Shown: piece by piece, positions 21,796-33,023 of the stretch | How the letters are laid out: each line of letters starts with the position of its first letter | Numbering within the stretch: the first letter of the stretch is position 1 | Source of the DNA: Entonaema liquescens | Lineage: Eukaryota > Ascomycota > Sordariomycetes > Xylariales > Xylariaceae | Reading direction: 5' to 3' | Length of the DNA stretch: 64,000 nt | Assembly: GCA_902805475.1 (NCBI GenBank) | Contig: CADCSX010000008.1 | Span: forward strand, 1,240,001-1,304,000 | Program-made: the position numbers and the translations under genes | The notes under the pieces: model-generated | What the model was told of the DNA's origin: nothing | Database searches by the model: none | Seen by the model: only the letters and a program-made list of their open reading frames with translations

Positions 21796-23178
21796 ATGGC
21801 GTCCTTTTCAGTCTCAACGCCTTCTCCGCCTGGCCGAGTGCACACTCCAGGTACTCCGAAGTTTGGTTACAACGATTCCTGGGAACCTTTTTCTCCTCGA
21901 AAATCAGCCCGCATTTCAGCACAGCGCTCAACTCAGCGCACTCCCTCCCCCCGCGCTCAGCAGCACCGCACCCGCGCATCATCAAAAAATTCCACATCGG
22001 ATATTTTTTCTACTCCTGCCACTTCGTCTCCCAAGAAACGCCAGCCCGCCATGGATTCCGTGCGACGCGCATCCGGTGCATTAACTTACGAAGCCACCAC
22101 CAACGCAGCCGATTCCCTTGGAATTTCTTCGCAGCACAAATCCAAAGCCAGCACTTCTGCTTCTCGAGCCGCAACCATGTTTCCCACTCCGGCCAAGACA
22201 CCCAAGAAGCAACCCGACGAGAAGTCCAAGGCTAATGTTCGCGCAATCGCACGCAGTCTATTTTCGGAGACTGATGCAATCGCGACTCCCAAGAAAAGAA
22301 AGCCTAAGAAGTACACCGGCCTTACACTAGACAGCTTCACTGCTGAAGACATTGACCAACCCATCGAGATCTTCACCGATACGCGCGACCGCATTCCCGA
22401 GGCAGATGATACTGCTGCTAATCCCTTCTATGAGAAACACCCCGCACCGTCTGCGGCGGAACCCAAGACTCCCAAGAAGCGAGGCCAGGGCAAACTGATT
22501 TCCGTCCCCGGTGAAGGCAAACTGCCTCTTGACGAAGTTCTTCAACGAGAAGATGGTATAATATACGTCTTGTAAGTTATTATTTTATTATCATCCCAAA
22601 TGCGCCCGCATTCGATTGGCATATACTAATAAATATTTATATATAGCCGAGGAAAGAAGATCTTCCGCAAGTTTTCGTCCAATGAGGATCTAGGTTCGGA
22701 TGAAGCTGATAGCGAGAGCGAAGAGGCGGAGCTCAGTGGTGCTAAGAGCCATGAGCGACTGCGTCCGTTGACTCGTTCCTCTGTTAAGCCGCGTCTCCTC
22801 TTTCCCACTAAGGGCAAGAATGTCACCAAGCCGACCACAGATGATGAGGAAGCTGCCACGGATATTGAAGATCACGTGTTTAAGGATGTCGAGGAAGAGG
22901 AGGAGATCAAGGCTCCCGCAACTCCTACTGCCAAGGTCGCCGAGAAGCCTGGCACACCTGTTGCACCCAGATTCGCGCCTGCCTCCCCTCCCAGCACTGT
23001 CCGAACCCGACGCACCACCTTCCACGCGAAGGCTCCGGAATCACCCCTCAAGGTCACCAAGTCGCGTAGTCCCTTCGATGGCTGGCGTCGCTCTAAGAGC
23101 CGTGCTGCCGGACACGGCCAGAAGCGCGAGGGTGAGGAGTTGGCCAGACCGAATGAGTCAAAGCGCCAGCGTGCCTAG
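21796..23178 (+). CDS. Uncharacterised nuclear protein rich in SP/TP sites
   Basis: Exons 21796-22571 and 22647-23178 (75-nt intron, donor GTAAGT, branch TACTAAT, acceptor TATAG) give 435 residues. I do not recognise the family. The protein is largely disordered and basic, with many SP/TP sites, often with a nearby K/R (TPSPPGR, TPGTPK, SPRKSAR, TPKKRKPKK, TPKKRGQGK), so it is a likely CDK substrate, and with several putative nuclear localisation signals. The one ordered-looking block straddles the intron: LPLDEVLQREDGIIYVF then RGKKIFRKF. An acidic stretch follows (DVEEEEEI), and the tail is basic (WRRSKSRAAG...NESKRQRA). It is divergent from the kinetochore gene DUO1 and has ACGCGT in its promoter, so a cell-cycle or chromatin role is a reasonable guess. 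No function is claimed. Confidence 0.82.
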
Positions 23179-24456
23179 TCGGCTACTTTGAGTGATGCTT
23201 TGACCCGTCTACAGCAGCTAGGCGATTTCGACGGGCTTAAGCAACGAAAGCCTTCAGCCTAAGCTTTTTCGCGTTTTCTTTTCCCCTTTGTGGTTTTTGG
23301 ACGGCAGGAATTCGGTACGTTTCGGTACAACAATTCGGTACAACAATTCGGTACAGTAAAGGACTGAAACGGAAAGCTTGGTTCTACCAAGCGGTGTTGG
23401 GCGTTGTTTTCCGTATGGCAAAGGTGACTTAAGTCGAGAAAAGCCGCATAAAGGATTGCTATTGCTATGTACCATGTGATTTTGCTGGACTGAGGATCCA
23501 GCCATGTTAATTATTACAGGTGGATGGCCTCGGGTAGTTAGCTTTGCCTTCAGAATGAATCGAGTGTTTTTTAGCAAGGATAAGGATTGTTATTACAATA
23601 GGTCGATTGGACAGGAGAAGTTTACTTTTGTGAATGGCGGGTTGAGGTTTGTTTACTCAGGAATTTTTATAGATTAACGTCGCCGAAAGCCCAGCAAGTT
23701 TATCATTTGCTTTGCTTAGCTATACTCGGCGTTCTTGAGCAGTTTAGCCAGCTAGATACCTACCCTAACGCATTGCTACCAAATAGTTAATCTACAACAT
23801 CGCCGAAATCACAAAGTCTTAAATATTCACTAGATGAGGTCGGCGTAACATGACTTTCTCTTAATTTCATCTTACGATCACAAGTATGAATGGTTACTTT
23901 AAATCGACAATGCTTAAAGTTATTATCTTAATCTCCATGTTTCAGGGGTAGTTATGTTAATAGGGGTTGGATGAGTAGGTATCTAACTACCTCTCTAGAT
24001 ATAGATACAATTCGTAATTATTTTAGAATATGTAGATAGATCATTCGTGCATATTACTATCAAGGTAATCATAGTAGTTGCTATATGTAGTATATTATAT
24101 ATTGTATAAGTGCGCCTACTTAATCTTCATTATTTAGGTACCTAGGTAAGGGAAAGTCGCAAAGGAAGTTACCTATACTAGAAAAGAGTTAGGTATCACG
24201 TCATGTAGACCATTCGTGGTATAAACAAGTTAAAGTGTAATTCCCCTTTGCCCCGCCCCCGCCTAAATTTCACATTTTACTTGTTGCACTTTCACCCAAC
24301 TTTCATCTACTATTCAAAGTAATCGACACATCACTTTGGATCAGCCAGTCCTAAAATATTACGAAGGTTTGATTCGTTACAAACAGCCATCTGTAGTCTT
24401 ACCAACTCCAATTGGCCACTGAGTTTTATAGAAAATAACCATAGGATTGCTTCACC
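23179..24456. other. Intergenic, no gene seen
   Basis: About 1.3 kb. It includes a short direct repeat of TTCGGTACAACAA near 23320-23345 and ATTTAGGTACCTAGGTAAGG at 24133. The last 250 bp should hold the promoter of the SurE gene. Confidence 0.45.
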
Positions 24457-25540
24457 ATGCATATATTAGTGACCAACGACGATGGTCCGCCATCCCCGAC
24501 CTCGTCACCATACGTACATAGTCTTGTCCGCGAGCTTCAGAAAAGAGGACATACTGTCTCGGTCTGCTTACCACACGCCCAACGTTCCTGGATTGGGAAG
24601 GCCCATATGATCGGCCAGACCGTAAAACCTCTCTACTACCGCCCGTCTGCCACCTTCGACCCTTCACCAAGCGCCGCCTCCCAAGCTCAGGGAGCTGTAT
24701 ATACACGTCCGAGTAAGGATAGCAAAGAGGAAGAATGGATCCTTGTGGACGGAACACCGGCCAGCTGTGCCCAGATTGGTCTGCACCACTTCTTCCAAGA
24801 GAAAGGTCCGGTTGATCTTGTAGTGTCGGGTCCCAATTACGGCCGGAATACGACGGCAGTGTTCGCACTAAGCTCCGGTACGCTAGGTGGCGCACTCGAA
24901 GCTGCCGTATGTAGAAGGAAATCTATTGCTCTGAGTTACGCATTTTTCAGCCGCAACCACGACCCTGTCATCATCGATGCTGCTACTCGGCATAGCGTGC
25001 GCGTCATCGAGAAGCTATATGCCCAGTGGCCGACAGACAAGAGCGTTGATTTATATTCGGTCAATGTACCGCTCGTCGAGGGCGTTGACGAACGGAAAAC
25101 GCTGTGGACTGAAATGCTACAAAATTATTGGGGCGAATCAAGTGTCTGTTTCGAAGAAGTCGAGGGAGCATTGGAGATGAGGAAGAGGAAGAAGAGAGGA
25201 TAAGAGAGGGTGAAGAAGTAAGATCATCTGGAGGCGTTGGCTCGAAAGCGAATGGCGAAGGTGGTGAGACAAGTCAGATCCGGTATCCACACAGACATTT
25301 CAAATGGGCACCGAAGTTTGCGGATGTTTATAAGAGTGTTGAGGAGTCGCCGCCAGGAAATGATGGATGGGCGGTGAAGGAGGGTTTCACAAGGTGAGTC
25401 GAACACAGGTCTCCTTTACGTCGATGGCGCCAATGTCCACGCTTGTACCTGAACCTAACCAGTTGTGCAGTGTAACACCAATGAAAGCAAACTTCTATCA
25501 CACGGCAACACATCTATATGGAGAGGAGCTGAAACTGTGA
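24457..25540 (+). CDS. SurE-type nucleotidase/acid phosphatase module (frameshift; Pby1-like)
   Basis: The N-terminus MHILVTNDDGPPSP is the SurE metal-site signature (NDDG). The motifs WILVDGTPASCAQIG and DLVVSGPNYGRN follow, all in the usual order, and SYAFFS comes later. SurE enzymes are metal-dependent 5'/3'-nucleotidases; fungal ones are known as acid phosphatases. The first frame runs to about 25155, then continues one frame over (EGEE...HRHFKWAPKFADVYKSVEES); one missing base near GAGGGAG (about 25155-25160) explains this. An intron 25394-25470 (GTGAGT...GTGCAG) joins GFT-S-VTPMKANFYHTATH. The frame ends at TGA 25538-25540, but this TGA sits inside CTGTGAGTTGAG, a good splice donor. The product may therefore continue into the TTL module downstream, as in yeast Pby1. 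As a stand-alone protein it would have about 335 residues. Confidence 0.8.
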
Positions 25541-25774
25541 GTTGAGCCTACTACATTACATTTGGTTTTAGACGAGGACGACAGCATTATAGACAGCTAG
25601 AGCTTGCATAGCCGCATAACCGGTCCGTCAGATAGACAAAACCTCATCATCTTCTAGACCACATGCAAGAGGTGAGCTAGTTACGGCGAAAGAGGCTGTC
25701 GAGTATTCTGCAGATGTCGAATGCTTGCGATGTGCGTACTTCCTTGATTGCCATTCTCATATTATCTTTTCCAG

Positions 25775-27174
25775 GGACAAACCAGATTCCTTGGGAATGG
25801 CAATGTCTACATCGACCTTGATATATCGACCAAAGCAACACTTCTACGCCTTGGTCGCCTACGAAGACCCCTATGTCCAACCACTTATACTCTCTACCCT
25901 AAAGAAGTTCTTTTCCCCTGAGTCATACACTTTACTCTCGATTTCCGATTCAGTGGCTCAAGGTGAACCCATACCACTAAGCAAGCTGTTGCCAGAAAAC
26001 ACCAGTAGCCCTATCCTACAAATTACACCCTACGAAGCCATCGACTGGGACTATGTAGACTCGCATCCAGAGACATGTATAGTAAATAGCTACATGCTGC
26101 GCAAGGCGCTAATACGAAAGCATTATCTATCGGCTACTGTTGAGCAGTGGGTAGCCAAGCGCCCCGAGTCAGTGTTGAAGACGCATGTCAAGAGGACGGA
26201 GGCATTCGAGCTAGACTATGCCGAATTCCTAGACGACGCCCTCATTGAGGCCTTCGACTTACGTGCAAGCCTGGAGAAGAACGCAGAAAAGGAACCGGGC
26301 CAGGAAACCGAATGGTGGATTCTCAAGCCCAGTATGAGTGATAGGGGACAAGGTATTCGATTATTTAGCACGATGGAAGATCTACAGGGAATTTTCGACG
26401 AGTGGGAAGAGGACCTACCGGATAGCGAGGATGAGGACGAACAAGGTGATGACGCGGTCTCGAATCCCGATCCCGATTCCGAGAGGCGCAACAATATTAC
26501 CACCTCGCATCTTCGTCACTTCGTGGCTCAGCCGTACATACACCCACCCCTCCTACTGCCCGGGGACAACCGGAAATTCCACATCCGCACCTATGTCGTG
26601 TGCGTTGGCAGGTTGGACGTCTACGTGTACAAGGACATGCTGGCGCTCTTCGCGGGCAAACCTTACACGGCGCCTGCCTCTAATAATACTACTACTATCA
26701 CTACCACGTCGCCCGTCGACCTCGAGGCACACCTGACAAACACGTGCCTGCAGCGCTCAGTCGACGACGGCACAGTCCGACGCTTCTGGGACCTACCGCT
26801 CGACCAGCGCACCAAGGACGCCGTGTTCGCGCAGATCGCCGCGGTGACGGGCGAGGCGTTCGAGGCGGCGGCCCGCGCGATGCAGATGCACTTCCGGCCG
26901 CTGAGCAACGCGTTCGAGGTCTTCGGTCTGGACTTTTGGTCGACGCCCACGGCTCCCCTGGCTGCTCGAGGTCAACTCGTTCCCGGACTTCCGGCAGACG
27001 GGCGACGACCTGAAGGGTCTGGTGCGCGGGCTCTGGGAGGAGGTGCTGAGGCGCGCGGCGGTGCCGTTCTTGGGGTTCGGGGACGGTGGAGGAGTGGGTG
27101 CGGGTGCGGATGAGGGCGGGGAGGAGGAGGGCGAGAGGTTGGTGCTTGTTAGGAGGGTGGATTTGGGGAGGTAG
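25775..27174 (+). CDS. Tubulin-tyrosine ligase-like ATP-grasp module (two frameshifts; Pby1-like)
   Basis: A TTL-family domain: HFYALVAYEDPYVQPLI at the start, the ATP-grasp motif WWILKPSMSDRGQGIRLF, HFVAQPYIHPPLLLPGDNRKFHIRTYV, LTNTCLQ, and FEVFGLDF leading to WLLEVNSFPDF. The last motif is split over three frames. One base restored in TTTT (26934-26937) and one in CCCC (26955-26958) gives FGLDFLVDAHGSPWLLEVNS, as expected for the family. The frame then runs to TAG 27172-27174. The coordinates start at an acceptor-like TTTTCCAG (25767-25774); the first in-frame ATG is 25797, which would give 459 residues if this is a separate gene. In yeast Pby1 a SurE and a TTL domain are fused in one P-body protein that interacts with the decapping enzyme. 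Only 235 bp with intron-like signals separate the two modules here, so a fusion is likely but not proven. Confidence 0.8.
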
Positions 27175-30100
27175 GAGGTAGGAGATAGAGGTGGAGATAA
27201 GGGGAGGAGAGTCTAGGGGGGGTGTAGATGGGTAGGTAGATAGACGAATAGAATGTTTGTCTCTGGCGTAAACGTGTTTGTTGTCAGTTTGATGTTGTTC
27301 ATTTGTGACCTTGAAGATACGATGTGGTTATAGGGGCGGAACGCTCCTGGGCATAACTACTATGTAGTACTAGTCTTGCCTGATATGCCTACCTAAATCT
27401 TATTACACAGGGTTTTAGATGAGAATAGGGGGTGCTTTAGGCATTGGGAGTGGCAGCAGTCTCGCTTTAGCTGAAGCGTTAAGGTCGGTTATAGCGGTTG
27501 TCGACCTACTCTTAGGGAGGTTCTGCGCATCCATGGATTTGTTTTTCATCTACATATTGGCATCGTCATAGCGGATATGGGTGTCACAAGGAGAAGCTCT
27601 CCGAGCTAGCTGCCGAGTCTAAGTTTCACAAACTACATAACCATCTTTACTTTGTATAACACATATTACTCGTCCATGTAGCACGATGCGGGAAGCTTGA
27701 TCTGCGTTGGCCTAGGGACGATGGAGATGCAAGTGCTACGGCAGTTCGCCATGTGGTGAAACGCATATAGGAGTACCTAGGTAGGTAGCTAGTGCGCGTG
27801 TTGTTACGGAGGTAACTATTGACGACGGTGAGCACTACGCAGGGAGGAGGCAATATAATAGGACTATCAACGTGTCCCTCCCTTCATGTTTAGGAAACTT
27901 GCTCTTTGCAGACATGTGGTGGGAGATACAGGGAGATAGGAGCTTCTGTGTATGTGGCTATGCTGCTGATCTTATGGTCTGTCAATAAATCCTGACCACT
28001 AGAATCAGATATTGGCTACTATGGTACGTAGGTTGTCTTGTCTTTTCTGGTCAGCCATGGCCACTAACCGGCCGAAGAAAACCATGCATTCGTATATTTT
28101 CACCGTAAAGCAGAGTAAGCGGTGAGCTGCTCCCAACCTCACCCTCCCGGACGTGAAGCGAACCCAATTAGGATGTTGCGTAGTTGCCGCCGAGAAGCAA
28201 TTATGAGGCTACGAAGCCAAGACGTATCATATCCAGATTTGTTTGTTCCTTTATACTTGGCTTTCTTGGTCCATAAGAGCTTGTACCAAGGTTCCGCTCT
28301 ATCAATAATCCGATGTCTTTCGCTTCATAAAAAATATTGATATATTATTACATTTTACTTACTAATATCGGTAACTAAGTGATTACGTGCTTGTGTATAT
28401 AGGTAGTTCTTGGATCCAATGTAGTCCTGGAGGTTGTTATCGAGCAAGCCTCGATCTAATACGTTGGATGACGGCAGACAAGCAACTTAGTTTAATGAGC
28501 GCGCGACGCAACGAGACACCTGACTCGAGACTATCGAGCACTGCCACGCCGGAAATGACTAGCTAGGTAGGCTAGATGCAGCATTCAATCCCGACGCCAT
28601 GGTGAGGAGCCAAGGAGATTTCAGATTTCAAGCTTCCCAACGGGAACATAATGCTATCTTTGTGCGATGGTGGTGCAAACAAACACCGCCCCACGGATGT
28701 AATGTTTTAGATCGGTACTCTTTTCTATCTGTTCGACACGCGATTCATAGTGTAGTTTCAAGATACGCTTCTTCTTGGGTTGGTTAGCCATATCAATGGA
28801 AGTGAAAGACGCTATATCGCGAAAAGAGGCACTTGAAGCTAAACGACGCGACTATGGTAGATAGAAGAACCCCAGTCTTGGCATGTTCTACACTGCATGT
28901 ACTTCCAGAACCATATAAATTAATCGCTGTGCCTCCGGTTTGCATATTTGATGCGGCATTGCCATCGAGTTACATTAATATTCTTTATATAGAGATATAT
29001 TGCGACCTATGTCGAGTGAAGTGGTTTAATATATGGAATGGCATATTGAAAAGCAGCGGCACGGATGTGTGTAGATACTTCCTGGGGGATATCTTCATAA
29101 CTTAAGACCGCTCCTCGACCTAGCTACTTAATATTTTCTATCGTATCTGTCGTGTCTTTTTACGATACCGTTTACGAAACTGAAACGAATCATATGTTGA
29201 TAACACGAGGAAGGATATAAGTTCATAGCTGAGCCGCAATTTTACATCAGGGGTCCATGAAGTCTGCGTGTCTTTGTGTCTTGCACTTCGAAAGGATGAG
29301 AAATACACAAGTTTTAGAGATGAGATGAATGTTCGGACAGAAGATGTTTTTGATTCCGAAAATTTGTAATCCCTCGATAATTCCCTGTTAATCCCATGTA
29401 GAGCTTACTGATACACACCCGACAAATATTCCTTGTTCTAGGGGGGGATACAGAGGATCGTCAGGATGCTCGGGTTTTTTACCGAAACATTTTCATCCGA
29501 AGACACCGCTCTGCCGTAAACATTTCAAGTTGGAGAATCTGCCTTGACAATGGCCCCATACGGGGGGGGATGGAGTAGATATCGGCGATGCCACTTTTTC
29601 TATTTGAGATCTAGGAAGATAGGCCTCCCGAGGATCGCTCATGATAGCCGAAGCTATTATGCAGCACGGGGACAGCATGATGTAGGCTAAGGGCGCATTT
29701 TTATTAGCATTGAATGTTATGATAGTGTCTAATAAAAAAAGGCCGGGGCGCGGACTGGTGGAACACGTCGATAGTTACGAATCGCGCATCCGCCGTTCCC
29801 CATATTTTCACATGGGAAGCTTTGATACGAATTGGGTTAATAAGTATACGCGTGCAGCATTACGGCTATAGTTGTGCTGTTAATGCTGTTTTGGGCGTAT
29901 CTAAATTTCCCCCTTATATCATGATCGGACCCATGGCCTACTAAAGTTCTCCCCCCGTATTCAAACTTGAGGATCTAAGTAGAGATGCGAATTATAGGAG
30001 GAGAGTTATACAGAGAGAAGAGAGAAAAAGCAAGGGTTACTAAGAGCCTGCACATGGCTGACTGCAAGCCACTCCATCCTCCTCTCCTATGGACAAATGA

Positions 30101-33023
30101 GGCTTTGACACAGACAGCATGAGGTAGCATTAGTTCTGCCAATTACACAGTCGGAACAGGAATATGAGAGACATTTCCCAATGAGAAAGGTCTCCGGTCG
30201 TCCCACGTGGACGGGACATGCAATTTGTGCTGTTGATATATGCCGCGCCCTACGTAGCATCCTTATCGTTATTATTAGTTATTATTGGTGATTAGCTTTT
30301 TGGGCTTTTTTCCGTGACAGCGAGGCTGATATGACTGGCTAGGCTGATTTCTAGTGACGTTCGTTTCCATTCTAGTCGAGGACTTGGAGACATATATTGC
30401 TTACCAGGTTGGTCAGTCTTAGGTTGGAGAACGGCGGTAATGACGAGCGATGAAGGTTATGTGCTATGTGTGATAGAACATCCGCAAAAAAGTGCATATG
30501 CCGCCGTCCCTTAGAAGAGCTACTTCTGGGACATCTTGGCTGAACACACGAGGCATATTGCCAAGTATGGAGTACGTTTAAGTGTAAGTTGGTTCTATGG
30601 GGTTAGCTGATAGTCTGCACATAGTATGAAATGAAGCCTAACTAAGGTAAGACACTAATACATATGTAGGTAGAAAGATAACATCACGACTTTACCCTAG
30701 GATCAGAATAGAAGGACGAACAGGATGTCATTATCGAGTGGGTTAAAGCCAAGACTACGTTGACAAAGGATAGGAGTGTTTGCGGTGTTTAATGTCGATG
30801 TTCTCGGTGTTTGTTGGTCAGGTCAGCATATGCAAGTAAGAAGTTGCAAACTCTACCGACTTATATAAAATACCCCTAAGTTTATATATGACGATCTGGA
30901 CGATATGACGTCTCCTTCCAATACATGTTACACAACGAGACATAACCTCATAGATCTACATAAAGCCCAGTTAGTTTCCACTTCTTCAAAGAGCATTCGA
31001 TTCTAGACCCCAACCCTCTCCTGAGTGAGGCAAAAAGCTGTTCTACTGCCTGACATTCTGCACATTCCGGTATTTCAGAACAAGAATGGACCTCAGCTGG
31101 GATCGAGATGGAGCTGGAACCGAAAAAGATACGGGCCACCGATCGTTGTTGAGGGTCTCGCTCCAAGAGCACAGCCTCCTTCGCCAAGGCTTTCTCTGAT
31201 CCCTCTAATTCGCCGAATGCTGCGTTGACTTACCCTGACGAGTAATAACCGACGGTACCACGGTGACACGGTCCATTTGCATATGCACGTACCATAATAC
31301 GTATCTTGTGTGTACCTCTCACCAGTGTCAACTTTTTCTCATTCATCCAAAGAGGCGAGCGGGTATGATACGACGATCAGGCCTTCTTTTTTTTTTTTCT
31401 TTATTTCTTGTGTTTTTGCAATTTTACCAAGCTTTTCCAAGACCGACCACGCGGTTCAGGTTTTGTAGTGCCAAGTGACAATTTACAATGCTAAAGAGTT
31501 TTTGTCATGCAAATGCTGATATTATAAGATCTTGGCGGATGCTGGAGTGGATTCCATTTTTAAATACAATCAATATCTAGGTAGTAATCGGTATCGGTAT
31601 CTACATCTACCTTTTGCAACCACGGAAGGTTCAATACTACTACCCGTGGATGTCCGTCAAATGTCTTAGCGGGTAGCATAAATAATAAAGTTAGCAGTTG
31701 GCTCGACTCGGGGTGCAACTACTTTTGGAGGTGGTGTATGTACTCTCAACTTTAGCAGGAACTTGCGTGCGTGGCACAGGAAACTTGTAAAGACTTGTTA
31801 ATTAGCGCGTTTCGGCCCTAGAACCTAAGTCGTGATTGTGTACCTATCAGACCCTTGAAGGGTATCTGCACTTGGTACCTTAGCTTAATTAGATCCTAGG
31901 TAGCTTTATTTTCTTTCTAGGTAAAGCATTGGATGTACTCTATGTAGGTATGCTGTATGCGGTATGCGGTATGCGAATATGTAATGTACATTAGTTATGG
32001 AACTGCACCTTTTGCATTTGCTACTCCCTCCCTCCTCTATCCAACTTCCCAACGCTCCTTTTCGGTAGGTTGGATTGTCCAAGATCCTGACTCTCCCTCC
32101 ACCGCCGTCTTGATAGTTATTTTGTTTTCTTTGTTTAACTATTATTTTAATTCCCTAAGAGCTTGGCCCCGTGTACGAAAGGGTGCGACCTTGGGACCGT
32201 GTGTCAGAAAAACAAAATTGGCCTCCTCAACGCCGTACTTCTGTCATCACTCGTCAGAATTGGATCTTGCCTAGCAACTTAGCTTTTCCTATTCGACGGC
32301 CTCTACTTCTTGCCATTCGAGGAAGAGATAACTCTAAACAAGTGCTAGTCTACACAGCCTCAATTCCAAAAACCCTTTCGCTAGGTGCATGCGGCTTTCG
32401 CACGTCCTTAAGGTGCAACCCATCAAGACATCTGGGGCCTCGTTTATCGTTTATCTGTTACGAACAACCCGTACTAAGGACCGCATTGTTTATAACTCTT
32501 ATTATTCTTGCGAGACATTCATATTTCCCCGGTGACCCGCCACAACCCTCTCGACTTTTGACCTCGTCCGTCGATTACTGGTCGCTACCGATCAAATCGT
32601 GTAGTGGTTCTTAAAGTACCGGCCGACCTAGAGACGTCCCGTTGTTTCGCCTCTACCGATTCCTCAACCAGAGATATTGTTGTGTGGTCGACCACTCGGT
32701 TCCAGACACGCCGAAAACAAGAGTAAACACACGAATACGTGCGCTATACGGAATACTTCGCTGCGCCTCAGTTCAAGCGGAGACGTCCCGACCGCGTTTG
32801 CCTTAAGGTTACGAAGATAACCAATATCCCTTGGAACTTGGGGAAGTCAATTGCCTTGACTATCCCTTTCCTCAGCGTTTCTGCATCGCCGATCTAACAT
32901 TCGATCCATGGCCAGCACCTGTGTGCGAACATTTTGACCTATACTTGGATCTTAGCCTTTTGTCGCAAGGCTACTCAGGTTTAACAACTTCCTTCACACA
33001 ATTCTTCCGCCAACATATGCGAC
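27175..33023. other. Gene-poor region of 5.8 kb
   Basis: The longest gene-free stretch of the window. All ORFs are short (under 150 codons) and lack family features; the longest (32171-32614, GTG start) lies in the pyrimidine-rich leader of the Ca2+-ATPase gene. It contains scattered TAGGTAGGTA/ACCTAGGT words (27777, 31576, 31910), an ATGCGGTATGCGGTATGCG triplet repeat at 31955, and poly-G/C runs. The last 1 kb (32000-33023) is probably promoter and 5' UTR. It could encode a noncoding RNA, but nothing in the sequence shows one. Confidence 0.45.

Noticed and set aside
32171..32614. 147-codon plus ORF upstream of the Ca2+-ATPase
   Set aside because: It starts at GTG, has no recognisable domain, and lies in the probable leader/promoter; chance is more likely.
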